The position numbers and the translations under genes are program-made. Under the pieces are notes generated by a model. The model did not search any database, was not told the origin of the DNA, and saw only the letters and a list, made by a program, of their open reading frames with translations. From assembly GCA_902594815.1 (NCBI GenBank), contig CACJNL010000008.1, forward strand, positions 1 through 60,207: a stretch of 60,207 nt of DNA, written 5' to 3'. The DNA is from an uncultured Alphaproteobacteria bacterium (lineage in GTDB: Bacteria; Pseudomonadota; Alphaproteobacteria; HIMB59; GCA-002718135). Positions 10,371-20,044 of this stretch are shown piece by piece; within the stretch, counting starts at the first letter, position 1; each line of letters starts with the position of its first letter.

Positions 10371-11123
10371 TTATTTTAGGACAGGATGTCGCTTATCGAT
10401 TAAGGATTGGATACAGAAAAGAGAAGAAATTGCAGCGGTATCAGACCTTAAAATTCTTTTTCCAAGGCTAACACGTAAAACATTTTCTTCATTCATAAGT
10501 TGGTTTTTTTCTTTTTCACTAAAACCACCTTCAGGACCAATTATAACTGCCCATTTTGAATAATTTGAAACTTTAGATTTAACCTCTTCATAAATCGAGG
10601 GAAGACTTGTCTCAGATTCATCACAAAAAACAAGAGCACGGTCACTTGGAAAGCTGTCTAATAAGGATTTAAAATTAATAATTTTTTCAATTTTTGGGAC
10701 GTCCAGTCTCTCACATTGCTGAGAGGCTTCGATTGCATTTAACTCTAGATTTTTATAATTTAATTTTTCAAAATTAGAATATTCAGTCTTGCAAGGAACA
10801 AATCTTGATACACCTAATTCTACTGCTTTTTGTATAGTAATATTTAGTCGAAAAAGTTTGATGGGTGCAAAAATGAGCCAAATATCTGGTTGAGTCTCAA
10901 ACTCTTTTATTTTTTTTAGAACTTTAAGAGCAATTTTTTCCTTTGAGATTGAAATAATTTTTGCATTCCACTCACCAGAATTACCATCAAAAATACTGAT
11001 AACATCATCTAATTTGACTCTTAATACATTTTTAAGAAAATGAAGTTGCTTTTCTTTGATGTAAATCATCAAATTTTGAGAAATTTGCTTTTCGATAAAC
11101 AATCGGGTTTTAGACTTTTGCAT
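10371..11123 (-). CDS. rsmE: 16S rRNA m3U1498 methyltransferase
   Basis: This 250-residue RsmE/SPOUT methyltransferase makes N3-methyluridine at position 1498 of 16S rRNA. The knot motif AVIIGPEGGFSEKE (about residues 194-207) and the following LGKRILRSDTAAISSL are signatures, as is the N-terminal HLKNVLRVKLDDVISIFDG PUA-like segment. It is transcribed away from ubiA, and coxB follows after 61 bases on the same strand. Confidence 0.95.
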   Translation of the reverse strand: MQKSKTRLFIEKQISQNLMIYIKEKQLHFLKNVLRVKLDDVISIFDGNSGEWNAKIISISKEKIALKVLKKIKEFETQPDIWLIFAPIKLFRLNITIQKAVELGVSRFVPCKTEYSNFEKLNYKNLELNAIEASQQCERLDVPKIEKIINFKSLLDSFPSDRALVFCDESETSLPSIYEEVKSKVSNYSKWAVIIGPEGGFSEKEKNQLMNEENVLRVSLGKRILRSDTAAISSLFCIQSLIDKRHPVLK

Positions 11124-11148
11124 AACAATAGTTTATTAATAATTTTAC

Positions 11149-11154
11149 TATAAT
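11149..11154 (+). promoter_or_regulatory. Candidate -10 box for the ubiA-lpxL operon
   Basis: A perfect TATAAT lies 12 bases before the ubiA ATG in the 43-base divergent spacer with rsmE. No good -35 hexamer is evident at the expected spacing. If used, the transcript would have a very short leader. Support is the sequence match and position only. Confidence 0.4.
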
Positions 11155-11166
11155 CTTTATATCAAG

Positions 11167-12027
11167 ATGGATAAAATATTTCCTGAAAAAATAAATAATT
11201 ATTTAGAATTAATTAGATTTAACAAACCTATTGGTTTTATGCTATTATTATGGCCATGCTGGTTTTCTCTTGCATACATCAATCTACCTCAGCACACTTT
11301 AATTAACTATTACCTCTTATTCTTGTTTGGCGCAGTTATTATGAGAAGTGCAGGATGTATTATTAATGATTTAGTAGACCAAAACATTGACTCCAAAATT
11401 GAGCGAACGGCACTAAGACCAATTGCTGCAAAAAAAATTTCAAATTTCCATGCGATCATTTTTTTGATTATACTTTTAGCAATAGGACTTCTAATTTTAT
11501 TACAATTTAAATTCGAGACTATTTTGACTGGGTTAGTTTGTGCACCTCTTATTGTGATGTACCCATTTATGAAAAGAATAACTTTTTGGCCTCAATTATT
11601 TCTAGGTATAGTTTTTAATTGGGGAATTATTATTTGCTCTGTTGAATTTTTTGGAACAATAACTAAAGAATTTTTTATATTTTATTTAGCATGTATTTTT
11701 TGGACTATAGGCTATGATACAATTTATGCATTTCAAGACTTAAAAGATGATATAAAAAACAAAGTAAAATCAACAGCAGTTTTGTTTAGGAACAAGGGAA
11801 AGTATTTAGTTCTCACTTCCTATACATTAATGTTTTTACTTATTGGATATTTGTCTTTTCTTAAGACTAATAAATTAGTTACGATGTTTTTTTTAATAAT
11901 CATAATTATCTTCATTTTTTTTAATTTATTAAGATGGGACCATAAATCGGAGAGTAACTCAGGAAAAATATTTCGCCAAAATAATACTTTTGGTGTTATG
12001 ATTTTCCTATATTTACTTAGTTTTTAA
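11167..12027 (+). CDS. ubiA: 4-hydroxybenzoate polyprenyltransferase
   Basis: This 286-residue membrane prenyltransferase adds the polyprenyl tail to 4-hydroxybenzoate in ubiquinone synthesis. The first Asp-rich motif is INDLVDQNID (about residues 66-75) followed by ERTALRPIA; the second is YDTIYAFQDLKDD. The N-terminal LELIRFNKPIG is typical of UbiA and separates it from the heme O synthase in this window. It opens a plus-strand operon with msbA 4 bases later. Confidence 0.95.
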   Translation: MDKIFPEKINNYLELIRFNKPIGFMLLLWPCWFSLAYINLPQHTLINYYLLFLFGAVIMRSAGCIINDLVDQNIDSKIERTALRPIAAKKISNFHAIIFLIILLAIGLLILLQFKFETILTGLVCAPLIVMYPFMKRITFWPQLFLGIVFNWGIIICSVEFFGTITKEFFIFYLACIFWTIGYDTIYAFQDLKDDIKNKVKSTAVLFRNKGKYLVLTSYTLMFLLIGYLSFLKTNKLVTMFFLIIIIIFIFFNLLRWDHKSESNSGKIFRQNNTFGVMIFLYLLSF

Positions 12028-12031
12028 AAAA

Positions 12032-13783
12032 ATGAAAAATCTTAGCGTAAATAAAAATTCTGTTATTTCACGTCTAATAAATAATTATTTGTTAAGCCAC
12101 AAATTTACAATTTTCTTTGCACTAATAATGATGATAATCTCAGCTGGGGCAACCGGTTTACACGCATGGTTAGTTCAGCCAGCATTGGATGAGGTTTTAA
12201 TTAAAGGAAACAAAGAAATGTTATTCTTAATTCCTATTGCAATAATTTTAGTAACACTTTGCAAAGGATTAGCTACCTACACCCATTCGTTCCAAATGAG
12301 TAAGGTTGCCCACTCTGTGATTGCAAAACTTCAAACACAAATGTTTGAAAAATTAATGTATCTTAATTTAAATTATTTTAACGACTCTAAATCTGGAAAT
12401 TTAATTTCGAGGTTAATCAATGATACTTACTATTTAAGATTAGCAATAGTAAAATCTGTAACAGCAGTGATTAAAGATATTTTGGTTATAGTTTTTTTGT
12501 TAGGTAATATGTTTTATCAAAGTTGGTCTTTAACACTTTTTGCATTTTTTGCATTTCCTTTAGCAATTTGGCCAATAAAAAAAATTGGTAAAAGTATTAG
12601 AAAAATTACATATGAAATACAAAATGAAATTGCTAAATTTTCTAATGTTTTGTCAGAAAGTATAAAAGGTATTCGTCAAGTCAAAGCTTATAATAGAGAA
12701 GAATATGAGAAAAAAAGAGCTTTTACTACAATCAATTTTATTAAAAAGTTTTTTATACGTTCAGCATTTGTTAGTAACAGACTAAGCCCTCTTATGGAAT
12801 TTATAGGAAGTTTAGCAGTAGCCGTATCCATTTACGCTGGAGGAGTTTTTGTTCTTAATGAGAGTATGACCACAGGTCAGTTTATGAGTTTTTTGGTCAG
12901 TCTTTTATTAGCATATCAACCTGTTAAAGCTCTAGGTAATTTAAATATAAGTGTTCAAGAGGGTCTTGCAAGTGCAGAAAGAATTTTTTTACTACTTGAT
13001 ACCTCTCTAGAAAAATCAGAAAAACATGAAAGTAGTAAAAATATCAATTTAAAAGGAAATATAAAATTTAATGATGTAAACTTTTCATACACTGAACAAA
13101 AGGTTTTAAATAATATCAATTTATCAATAGAGTGCGGTGAAAAAGCAGCTTTTGTTGGTTTGTCTGGTAGCGGAAAGTCGACTTTAATTAATTTGTTATT
13201 AAGATTTTATGATAATTATAGTGGTGAGATTAGTATAGATCAAAAAGATATAAAATCATTATCGCTATTTGACTTAAGAGAAAATATCTCTCTTATTACC
13301 CAGGAAACTCTTTTATTCAATGAGAGCATCTTGGACAATATCAGATATGGAAACATGTCTTCCTCTGATAAGGAAATAGAAGATATTGCTGAAATTTCTG
13401 GTGTAAGTAAATTTGCTAATCAATTGCCAGGCAAATTGAATACGGTTGTTGGAGAAAGTGGCATTAAGCTATCAGGAGGACAAAGACAGAGAATTGCAAT
13501 TGCTAGAGCCTTAATTAAAAATGCCCCTATACTAATTATGGATGAAGCTACATCATCGTTAGATAATTTAACAGAAAAAGAAATTCAATTAGCACTTGAT
13601 GAATTAATGAAAGATAAAACAACAATTATAATTGCACATAGATTAAGCACTATACAAAATGCAGATGTAATTTTTACTTTAGAAAAAGGCAGTATTGAGA
13701 GTAAGGGAAGTCATGAATTTTTATTAAAAAATTCTGCAGTTTATAAAAAATTACAATTGCAAGAAAATGCAAATGAGCATTAA
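12032..13783 (+). CDS. msbA: Lipid A export ABC transporter, fused permease and ATPase
   Basis: This 583-residue half-transporter has an N-terminal six-helix membrane domain (about residues 15-320) and a C-terminal ATPase. Walker A GLSGSGKST is near residue 376, the signature LSGGQRQR near 479 and Walker B ILIMDEATSSLD near 501. It would work as a homodimer flipping lipid A-core across the inner membrane. The neighbours (lpxK, lpxL, waaA, an acyltransferase) make MsbA the best assignment within this large family. The stop overlaps the next gene by 17 bases. Confidence 0.92.
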   Translation: MKNLSVNKNSVISRLINNYLLSHKFTIFFALIMMIISAGATGLHAWLVQPALDEVLIKGNKEMLFLIPIAIILVTLCKGLATYTHSFQMSKVAHSVIAKLQTQMFEKLMYLNLNYFNDSKSGNLISRLINDTYYLRLAIVKSVTAVIKDILVIVFLLGNMFYQSWSLTLFAFFAFPLAIWPIKKIGKSIRKITYEIQNEIAKFSNVLSESIKGIRQVKAYNREEYEKKRAFTTINFIKKFFIRSAFVSNRLSPLMEFIGSLAVAVSIYAGGVFVLNESMTTGQFMSFLVSLLLAYQPVKALGNLNISVQEGLASAERIFLLLDTSLEKSEKHESSKNINLKGNIKFNDVNFSYTEQKVLNNINLSIECGEKAAFVGLSGSGKSTLINLLLRFYDNYSGEISIDQKDIKSLSLFDLRENISLITQETLLFNESILDNIRYGNMSSSDKEIEDIAEISGVSKFANQLPGKLNTVVGESGIKLSGGQRQRIAIARALIKNAPILIMDEATSSLDNLTEKEIQLALDELMKDKTTIIIAHRLSTIQNADVIFTLEKGSIESKGSHEFLLKNSAVYKKLQLQENANEH

Positions 13784-14444
13784 AAAAAAAATTATTAAAA
13801 ACTTAATTGTTCAACATTTATTGGCTTTAGTATGTGCTTTATATATAAAGTTTGTAAGATTAACCTCTGTAATATTAGATAAAAATATACAATCTCCTAA
13901 TTTTTATTGGAAAAATAACAAACCTTTCATATTAGCTTTTTGGCACAATCAATTAATGATGATTAGTTTTTGTTGGAAGTCTGACTCCAGAATAAATATT
14001 TTAGCTTCTGGTCATAGTGATGGAAGATTTGGTGCAATAGTTGGTAAATATTTTGGGTTAAATAATATTCCTACTTCTTCAAAGGATAAATCAATTACTC
14101 TTAAGCCAATATTTAAACTACTTAAAAATTCAAAATGCATTGGAGTTACCCCGGATGGTCCAAGAGGTCCAAATCAAAAAGTTTCTGATGGAATTATCAA
14201 AATTGCAAAAACATCTCAGGTACCCATAATTCCTATTGGTTTTGCTTCCTCAAAATTTAAAAAATTAAATTCATGGGACTCATTCTTGGTCACAAAACCT
14301 TTTGCAAAATGTGCTTTTGTGTGGGGAAATTCAATTTATGTTCCAAAAAACTGTAATGAAAAAGAAATAGAAGAATTGAAGATTAAATTAGAAAATGAAA
14401 TTAATATTTGTGAAGAAAAGGCTCAAACAGAAATAAATGCATAA
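13767..14444 (+). CDS. DUF374 lysophospholipid acyltransferase-like protein
   Basis: A 225-residue protein of the DUF374 group, related to lysophospholipid acyltransferases. Seen are an N-terminal membrane anchor, FWHNQLMMISF with the histidine of the acyltransferase motif, ASGHSDGRFGAIVGKYFG, and the conserved GVTPDGPRGP. DUF374 proteins commonly neighbour lipid A genes and may acylate lipid A or a related lipid; the exact acceptor is unknown. The gene overlaps msbA and waaA at its two ends, so it is part of the operon. Confidence 0.88.
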   Translation: MQMSIKKKIIKNLIVQHLLALVCALYIKFVRLTSVILDKNIQSPNFYWKNNKPFILAFWHNQLMMISFCWKSDSRINILASGHSDGRFGAIVGKYFGLNNIPTSSKDKSITLKPIFKLLKNSKCIGVTPDGPRGPNQKVSDGIIKIAKTSQVPIIPIGFASSKFKKLNSWDSFLVTKPFAKCAFVWGNSIYVPKNCNEKEIEELKIKLENEINICEEKAQTEINA

Positions 14445-15669
14445 TTTTTATAAGTTTATCTCATTTCTCTTAATGCCACTTGTTTATCTTAATACTTATC
14501 TAAGATTAATAAGAAAAAAAGAAGATACTGATAGATATAAAGAAAGATTTGGTTATACAAATTTTAAACAAATTTTAAAAAAAGATGTTATTTGGATTCA
14601 TGCTTCTAGTGTTGGAGAATTTAAATCCTGTGATTTTTTAATTAATAGTTTCTATAAAAATTATAGTTTACTTATTACAACAACAACGAAAACTGCAGCT
14701 GATTATGCATTAGAAAACTATGGTGAAAAAATTATTCATCAATATGCTCCCTTTGATGTGGTTCCTTGGATTAATAAGTTTTTAAATTTCTGGAAACCTA
14801 AATTAGTAGTTTGGATTGAGTCTGATATCTGGCCTAACACAATTGTAAGATTACGTGAAAAAAATATTTCGTCAATTTTTTTAAATGCAAGAATTTCTCC
14901 TAAATCTTTTAAAAAATGGAAATTCTTTTCTTCATATTATAAATTTATCACAAAAACCTTTTTTTCCATTTACGCACAAAGTAAAAATGATTTAGAGCGT
15001 ATAACAAAACTCACTAATGTAAATGTTGAGTATTTAGGTAACTTAAAGCTCACAAAAAAAAATACCTCTTATACAAAACTAGAAAAGACAGAAAAATTAA
15101 ATATTATGATTGCTAGTACACACGAAAATGAAGAAGGTTTAATTATTTCATCACTAGAAAAGATTAGTAAAAAATATCAGATTGTAAACTTTATTATAGC
15201 ACCTAGACATCCAAATAGATCAAAACTTATTTATAAATTACTTCAAGATAAAAAACTTGATGTTGAGTATTACAGTAAATTTAAAAATTTAGATTGTAGA
15301 TTCTTAATACTAGATAGTTTTGGTAAAATGGAGCAATTTTTTAACATAAGTGATATTGTTTTTTTAGGAGGCTCTCTCCTAAAAAAAGGAGGGCATAATC
15401 CAATTGAAGCTGCTACGGCAAACTGTGCAATTATTACTGGATCTAATGTCTTTAATTGGCAAAATCTATATGAAGACATGGTAGCAAAAAATGCTTGTAT
15501 AATGGTTAATGAAGTCGAAGAATTTGAAACAAAGGTAATAAATTTAATTGAGAACAAAAATTTAGTTGAGAACTTAAAAAAAAATGCCATTACTTTTTCA
15601 AATACTGTTTTCTTTCAAGAGGATAAATTGTTAGAATTATTAAATAATAGATTGGAAAAAAATGCTTAA
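14437..15669 (+). CDS. waaA: 3-deoxy-D-manno-octulosonic acid (Kdo) transferase
   Basis: This 410-residue GT30 glycosyltransferase transfers Kdo from CMP-Kdo to lipid IVA. Evidence is an N-terminal membrane anchor, WIHASSVGEFKSC, the run KPKLVVWIESDIWPN, and the C-terminal FLGGSLLKKGGHNPIEAA that binds the nucleotide sugar. Length is as expected (about 410-430). Overlaps of 8 bases with both neighbours indicate translational coupling. Presence of waaA, lpxK and lpxL implies a conventional Kdo-lipid A outer membrane. Confidence 0.95.
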   Translation: MHNFYKFISFLLMPLVYLNTYLRLIRKKEDTDRYKERFGYTNFKQILKKDVIWIHASSVGEFKSCDFLINSFYKNYSLLITTTTKTAADYALENYGEKIIHQYAPFDVVPWINKFLNFWKPKLVVWIESDIWPNTIVRLREKNISSIFLNARISPKSFKKWKFFSSYYKFITKTFFSIYAQSKNDLERITKLTNVNVEYLGNLKLTKKNTSYTKLEKTEKLNIMIASTHENEEGLIISSLEKISKKYQIVNFIIAPRHPNRSKLIYKLLQDKKLDVEYYSKFKNLDCRFLILDSFGKMEQFFNISDIVFLGGSLLKKGGHNPIEAATANCAIITGSNVFNWQNLYEDMVAKNACIMVNEVEEFETKVINLIENKNLVENLKKNAITFSNTVFFQEDKLLELLNNRLEKNA

Positions 15670-16651
15670 AGCACCAAAATTTTGGTATTATAATCAGGAT
15701 AGCTTTCTATCAAATTCATTATATCCACTCTCCTTAGTTTTTAGACTGGGCACAAAAATACGTAACTTAGTAAGTAAAGAAAGAAAAGCGAATCTACCCA
15801 TAATCTGTGTTGGGAATATTGTTATTGGTGGAGCAGGCAAAACACCTGTGGCACTCAAAATTGGAAATATGCTTAAAAAAGCTGGGTACAATCCACATTT
15901 TGTCTCAAAAGGATATGGTGGTTTAGAAAAAAATAATACTTTAGTTAAAGATTGGCACTCCCCAAATAGTGTTGGGGATGAACCTTTACTTTTATCAGAA
16001 ATAGCTCCTACCTGGATTGGGCTTGATCGAAATAGATCATTTAAATTAGCAAAAGAACAAGGAGCTAATTGTATTGTGATGGATGATGGTTTTCAGAATC
16101 CAACACTTCAAAAAGATTTTTCAATTGTCGTTATTAATGGAGAACAGGGATTTGGAAATAAACGAGTAATACCTGCCGGACCTTTAAGAGAAAGCATAAA
16201 AAGAGGTCTATCTAGAACTAACTTAGTAATTACTATTGGTGAAATTTCTGATTCTGTTAAAAATAAAATTCCAAAACATATACCGATGATTGGAGCAAGC
16301 TTTAAAATAAAAGAAGACGATTTAATGTTAAAAGGACAGAAGATCACTGCTTTTGCTGGAATTGCTTATCCAGAAAAATTTTTTAATTCATTAAAATTAG
16401 TTAAAGCAAATATTGTTGATGAAATCAGTTATTCAGATCATCATATTTATAGTGAAAATGATTTACTTAATTTAGCAGAAATAGCAAATAAACATAAATC
16501 AATTCTAGTAACGACCAAAAAGGATATTGTCAGAATACCAAAATCGTTTAGATCACTTGTAAAAACTATAGATGGTTTCATAAATTTTGATGATGAAAAA
16601 TTATTATTAGAAATATTAACTAATTTAATTGAAAATAAAATTGATAATTAA
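15662..16651 (+). CDS. lpxK: Tetraacyldisaccharide 4'-kinase
   Basis: This 329-residue LpxK phosphorylates the 4' position of the lipid A disaccharide at the membrane surface. The atypical P-loop GGAGKTP begins near residue 56, followed by SKGYGG and the conserved VMDDGFQNPTLQKDFSIVV. The C-terminal DHHIYSENDLLNL is also family-typical. It overlaps waaA by 8 bases, and its final base overlaps the lpxL start. Confidence 0.96.
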   Translation: MLKAPKFWYYNQDSFLSNSLYPLSLVFRLGTKIRNLVSKERKANLPIICVGNIVIGGAGKTPVALKIGNMLKKAGYNPHFVSKGYGGLEKNNTLVKDWHSPNSVGDEPLLLSEIAPTWIGLDRNRSFKLAKEQGANCIVMDDGFQNPTLQKDFSIVVINGEQGFGNKRVIPAGPLRESIKRGLSRTNLVITIGEISDSVKNKIPKHIPMIGASFKIKEDDLMLKGQKITAFAGIAYPEKFFNSLKLVKANIVDEISYSDHHIYSENDLLNLAEIANKHKSILVTTKKDIVRIPKSFRSLVKTIDGFINFDDEKLLLEILTNLIENKIDN

Positions 16652-17526
16652 TGAAATTTTTACTTCCGTTTAGAAACGTAATTGAATTTTTTCTTTTTAA
16701 ATTAATCTTTTTATTGCTTAGTTGTTTTCCAAAGAAAATATCTTCTAACATTTTTAGCTATAGTTTTATGTTTTTAGGAAGACTATCTAAATATAACAAA
16801 ATAGCCAAAAACAATTGCAAACATGTATTTACAAATTTCAACGATAAACAAATTGATAATATTATAAATAATAGTTGGAAAAATTTAGGTAAAAACCTCT
16901 ATGAGCTCAGTTATTTAAACAAACTTGTAGATGATAAAGATAAGATTAAAATTTTAGGTTTAGATAAACTTAAAATTATTAAAAGAACCAATGAACCAGT
17001 AATTTTTTTTGGTATTCACTCAGGAAATTGGGAAATTTGTGTTCCCATATTAGATAAATATGGTTTCAAGGTTGGAGCCATTTACAGACATATTAATAAC
17101 AATTATTTTGATAATTATATTTTTAAAAAAAGAACCAAAGCGCTAAAAACAAACAATAGTTTTTACACTCCAAAAGGGAAAAAAAGTGCAAAAGAAATTT
17201 TAGAGGGAGTAATAAATAAAAAAAATATATTTTTATTAGTTGATCAAAAAGACTCAGCTGGAACCCTAATAAATTTTTTTGGTAAAGACGTGAAAACTCA
17301 AACTGGTTTTTTAAAAATAGCGCGAAAATATAATTTAAAAATTATTCCCATGAAAAACATACGTTTACCTGATAATACTCTAGAAATAACATTTGAACAC
17401 CCTCTTAATCATAATGAAGATAGTGTTAGTGATAATGCAAAAATGTTAGAAATAAATTCTATTGTAGAACGATGGATTAAAGAAAACCCAGAAAACTGGT
17501 TTTGGCAACACAAAAGATTTAATTAA
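16651..17526 (+). CDS. lpxL: Lipid A late acyltransferase (LpxL/HtrB family)
   Basis: This 291-residue protein has an N-terminal membrane helix and the acyltransferase motif HSGNWE with H123 and E128 (HX4E). FLLVDQKDSAGTLINFFG follows, and WIKENPENWFWQHKRF closes the protein. It would add a secondary acyl chain to Kdo-lipid A. LpxL and LpxM cannot be separated from sequence alone. Its 3' end overlaps the convergent xseA by 8 bases, leaving no room for a terminator outside the genes. Confidence 0.9.
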   Translation: MKFLLPFRNVIEFFLFKLIFLLLSCFPKKISSNIFSYSFMFLGRLSKYNKIAKNNCKHVFTNFNDKQIDNIINNSWKNLGKNLYELSYLNKLVDDKDKIKILGLDKLKIIKRTNEPVIFFGIHSGNWEICVPILDKYGFKVGAIYRHINNNYFDNYIFKKRTKALKTNNSFYTPKGKKSAKEILEGVINKKNIFLLVDQKDSAGTLINFFGKDVKTQTGFLKIARKYNLKIIPMKNIRLPDNTLEITFEHPLNHNEDSVSDNAKMLEINSIVERWIKENPENWFWQHKRFN

Positions 17527-18850
17527 TTTTTTTAATTTTTATTTTAATTGTTCTGTCTTTTAGTGTAGCGCTGAGCGTATCATTATCCTTGATTAACTTT
17601 GAGTCATTTATTATTTTTTTATCTTTTGATAAAATAGAATAACCCTTATTTAAATTTGAATGGATTGAGTTTGTTTCAAGTAATCTTATTAAATTTTGAT
17701 ATTTTCCTATACTTATTTTAAATTCTCTTTTTAACAATAATTCTAAATTTTGTGAGCAAGTTTTAAGATTTGATTTATTAAATTTTAATAGGTCATTGGA
17801 GATTTTCAAGTTATTGGATAACAAATACAGGTCTTTAACAGCTATTTGAAAATTGTTTTTGATAATTCTACTAAAACCAGTACTCAGAAAAGCTAATCTA
17901 TTTTTAAATGAATCAATTATCTCGGCAGGAGTTTTAAGATAAGAAATTAATTTTTGAATATTTGTTAAATTTTGTCGTAAATGATTTTCAATGCTATAAT
18001 TTAATCTTTGAGTCAAAACTTCAACAGTGCTAACAAGTTCAGAACGAACGGGAACAACTAACTCAGCAGCTGCAGTTGGGGTTGATGCCCTTAAATCTGA
18101 CACAAAATCAATAATCGTTGTGTCCGTTTCGTGACCAATCGCCGAAATAATCGGTATGTTAGATTTAAAAACAATTTCTGCTAATTTTTCGTCATTAAAA
18201 GCCATTAGATCTTCAGTACTACCTCCTCCTCTAGCAATAATAATTACTTCAGGTTTATCCTTTGTAAATTCATTAAATCCATTAATTGCGTCAATGATAT
18301 TATTAGATGCCTCAGCACCTTGAACTGCAACTGGCCATAAATCCAAATGGGTTTTAAATCGATCAGAAATTCTATTAATAATATCATGAATGACCGATCC
18401 ACTTGGAGAAGTAATCACCCCTATTCTTGATGGAAGATAAGGAATTTGCTTTTTATATTCATTATCAAAATACCCTTTTTCAATAAGTCTTTTTTTTCTT
18501 TCTTCTATTATTTTTAATAATGCTCCTTCTCCTGCTATTTCAATTTTATCAACATCTAACTGATAAGTAGTTTTAAATTTTGACCAAGTTGTAATTCTTC
18601 CCGTTAAAATTACTTCCATTCCAGTCTCAGGCTCAAACGTAAGTGATCTCTTTTTTTGCTCCCACACAACAGCACTCAGAATTGATGTTTCATCTTTAAG
18701 AGTAATGTAAATTTGACCTTTTGTGGCCTCTCGTATTTCTGATATCTCACCTTTTACTCGAACATAATTAAAATTATCTTCTATAACCTCCTTGAGTGCT
18801 TTATTAATTTGTGTAACACCGTATTCAGGAATATTAAATTTTACATTCAT
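17519..18850 (-). CDS. xseA: Exodeoxyribonuclease VII large subunit
   Basis: This 443-residue subunit of ExoVII, with the small XseB, degrades single-stranded DNA. It has an N-terminal OB fold (about residues 20-100; YVRVKGEISEIR, GQIYITLKD). The catalytic domain has RIGVITSPSGSVIHDI, IIIARGGGSTEDLMAFNDE and SAIGHETDTTIIDFVSDLRA. A long helical C-terminal part follows. Its start overlaps the tadA stop by one base. xseB is not in the window. Confidence 0.97.
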   Translation of the reverse strand: MNVKFNIPEYGVTQINKALKEVIEDNFNYVRVKGEISEIREATKGQIYITLKDETSILSAVVWEQKKRSLTFEPETGMEVILTGRITTWSKFKTTYQLDVDKIEIAGEGALLKIIEERKKRLIEKGYFDNEYKKQIPYLPSRIGVITSPSGSVIHDIINRISDRFKTHLDLWPVAVQGAEASNNIIDAINGFNEFTKDKPEVIIIARGGGSTEDLMAFNDEKLAEIVFKSNIPIISAIGHETDTTIIDFVSDLRASTPTAAAELVVPVRSELVSTVEVLTQRLNYSIENHLRQNLTNIQKLISYLKTPAEIIDSFKNRLAFLSTGFSRIIKNNFQIAVKDLYLLSNNLKISNDLLKFNKSNLKTCSQNLELLLKREFKISIGKYQNLIRLLETNSIHSNLNKGYSILSKDKKIINDSKLIKDNDTLSATLKDRTIKIKIKKIN

Positions 18851-19299
18851 TATCGTATTTTTTTAAAAAATTTTTTAAGTAAAGCATTGCATTCTTTTTC
18901 CATAATACCACCATACACTTCAGTTTTGAAAGTATGTTTAACATTTGAAAATAATTTATTTGTTTCTATTCCTCCTTTTTTTTCATCATATGCTCCAAAG
19001 TATAATTTTTTTATATGCGCTTCTTTGATTGCTGATGCACACATTAAACAAGGTTCCAACGTCACAAACATTACCAAGTTATTCAGATATTTGGATGATA
19101 ATTTTTTACATGCATTTATAATTAAGTTTATCTCACAATGATAAATAGCACTTTTTTCTTCATTAACCCTGTTAAAACTTTTCGCAATAATTTCATTTGT
19201 TACAATATCAACTAATATTCCTCCAATAGGTACTTCATCTTTTTCAAAAGCAAGCTGAGCTTGATTAATAGCTTCGTTCATAAAAAAATTTATGTTCAT
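18850..19299 (-). CDS. tadA: tRNA adenosine(34) deaminase
   Basis: This 149-residue deaminase converts A34 to inosine in tRNA-Arg. Zinc and catalytic residues are H54 and E56 (motif HCE rather than the common HAE) and C84 and C87 in EPCLMCASAI. PIGGILVD near the N terminus is typical. The fold and length are complete. It is transcribed away from the PuuD-like gene and is coupled to xseA by a one-base overlap. Confidence 0.94.
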   Translation of the reverse strand: MNINFFMNEAINQAQLAFEKDEVPIGGILVDIVTNEIIAKSFNRVNEEKSAIYHCEINLIINACKKLSSKYLNNLVMFVTLEPCLMCASAIKEAHIKKLYFGAYDEKKGGIETNKLFSNVKHTFKTEVYGGIMEKECNALLKKFFKKIR

Positions 19300-19336
19300 G
19301 ATAGTAAAAATTAAAATAAAATTATATTATCATTAT

Positions 19337-20044
19337 ATGAAAAGTCCAATCATAGGGATTACTCTAGATTTTGAAAATAGCGGTGGATACTCTAAATTTC
19401 CCTGGTATGCAATTCGAGAAAATTACTTATCATGTTTATATAAATATGGCGCCATCCCTTTTCCATTATTTCATGAGACCACAATTAATAGCTCTCTACT
19501 CAAAATCTTAGATGGATTAGTTATTACAGGAGGCAACTTTGATATTAATCCAAAGCTATATTCAGAAAATGATAGTGGCTCACGAAATATTAAGGACAAA
19601 AGAACTAAATTTGAAATAGATATTTTTCAAAAATTTCTTGAAACAACAAAACCTATTCTGGGGATTTGTGGCGGTCAACAGCTAATGAATGTTGCATGTG
19701 GTGGAAGTTTAATTCAAGATATTAATAATTCGATCCAAACTTCTATTTCTCATGAACAAGAAAATCCACGTAATGAGGTTAGTCATACAATACAAATTAT
19801 AAAAAGCTCAAAGCTTTATAAAATTATAAATAGTGAAAATATAGAAGTTAACAGCGCTCATCATCAATCAGTAAATAAACTTGGTAAGGATTTTGTACCG
19901 TGTGCAATAGCTCAAGATGGCATAATCGAAGGAATAGAGCATATTAATCATCCTTGGTGTATTGGGCTCCAATGGCACCCTGAATTTTTAATTACAAATG
20001 CTGACTCAGCAATAATTGAAGATTTTGTTTCTTATGCAAAGTAA
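19337..20044 (+). CDS. Class I glutamine amidotransferase-like hydrolase (PuuD type)
   Basis: A 235-residue peptidase C26 family protein resembling gamma-glutamyl-GABA hydrolase. The nucleophile is C111 in GICGGQQLMN, and the His/Glu pair is H214 and E216 in GLQWHPEF. LVITGGNFDINP is the oxyanion-side strand. The ATG at 19337 is preferred: an earlier in-frame ATG at 19292 would overlap the tadA start and add 15 residues not expected at the family N terminus. No putrescine genes are nearby, so the natural gamma-glutamyl substrate is open. Confidence 0.88.
   Translation: MKSPIIGITLDFENSGGYSKFPWYAIRENYLSCLYKYGAIPFPLFHETTINSSLLKILDGLVITGGNFDINPKLYSENDSGSRNIKDKRTKFEIDIFQKFLETTKPILGICGGQQLMNVACGGSLIQDINNSIQTSISHEQENPRNEVSHTIQIIKSSKLYKIINSENIEVNSAHHQSVNKLGKDFVPCAIAQDGIIEGIEHINHPWCIGLQWHPEFLITNADSAIIEDFVSYAK

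Noticed and set aside
15361-15394. Strong inverted repeat (AGGAG / CTCCT) followed by A-rich DNA inside waaA
   Set aside because: It encodes the conserved GGSLLKKGG segment of WaaA, so the symmetry can be explained by coding constraint. It is mid-gene.
18809-19141. 110-codon plus-strand frame across the xseA start and tadA
   Set aside because: It overlaps two conserved enzymes and has no family features.
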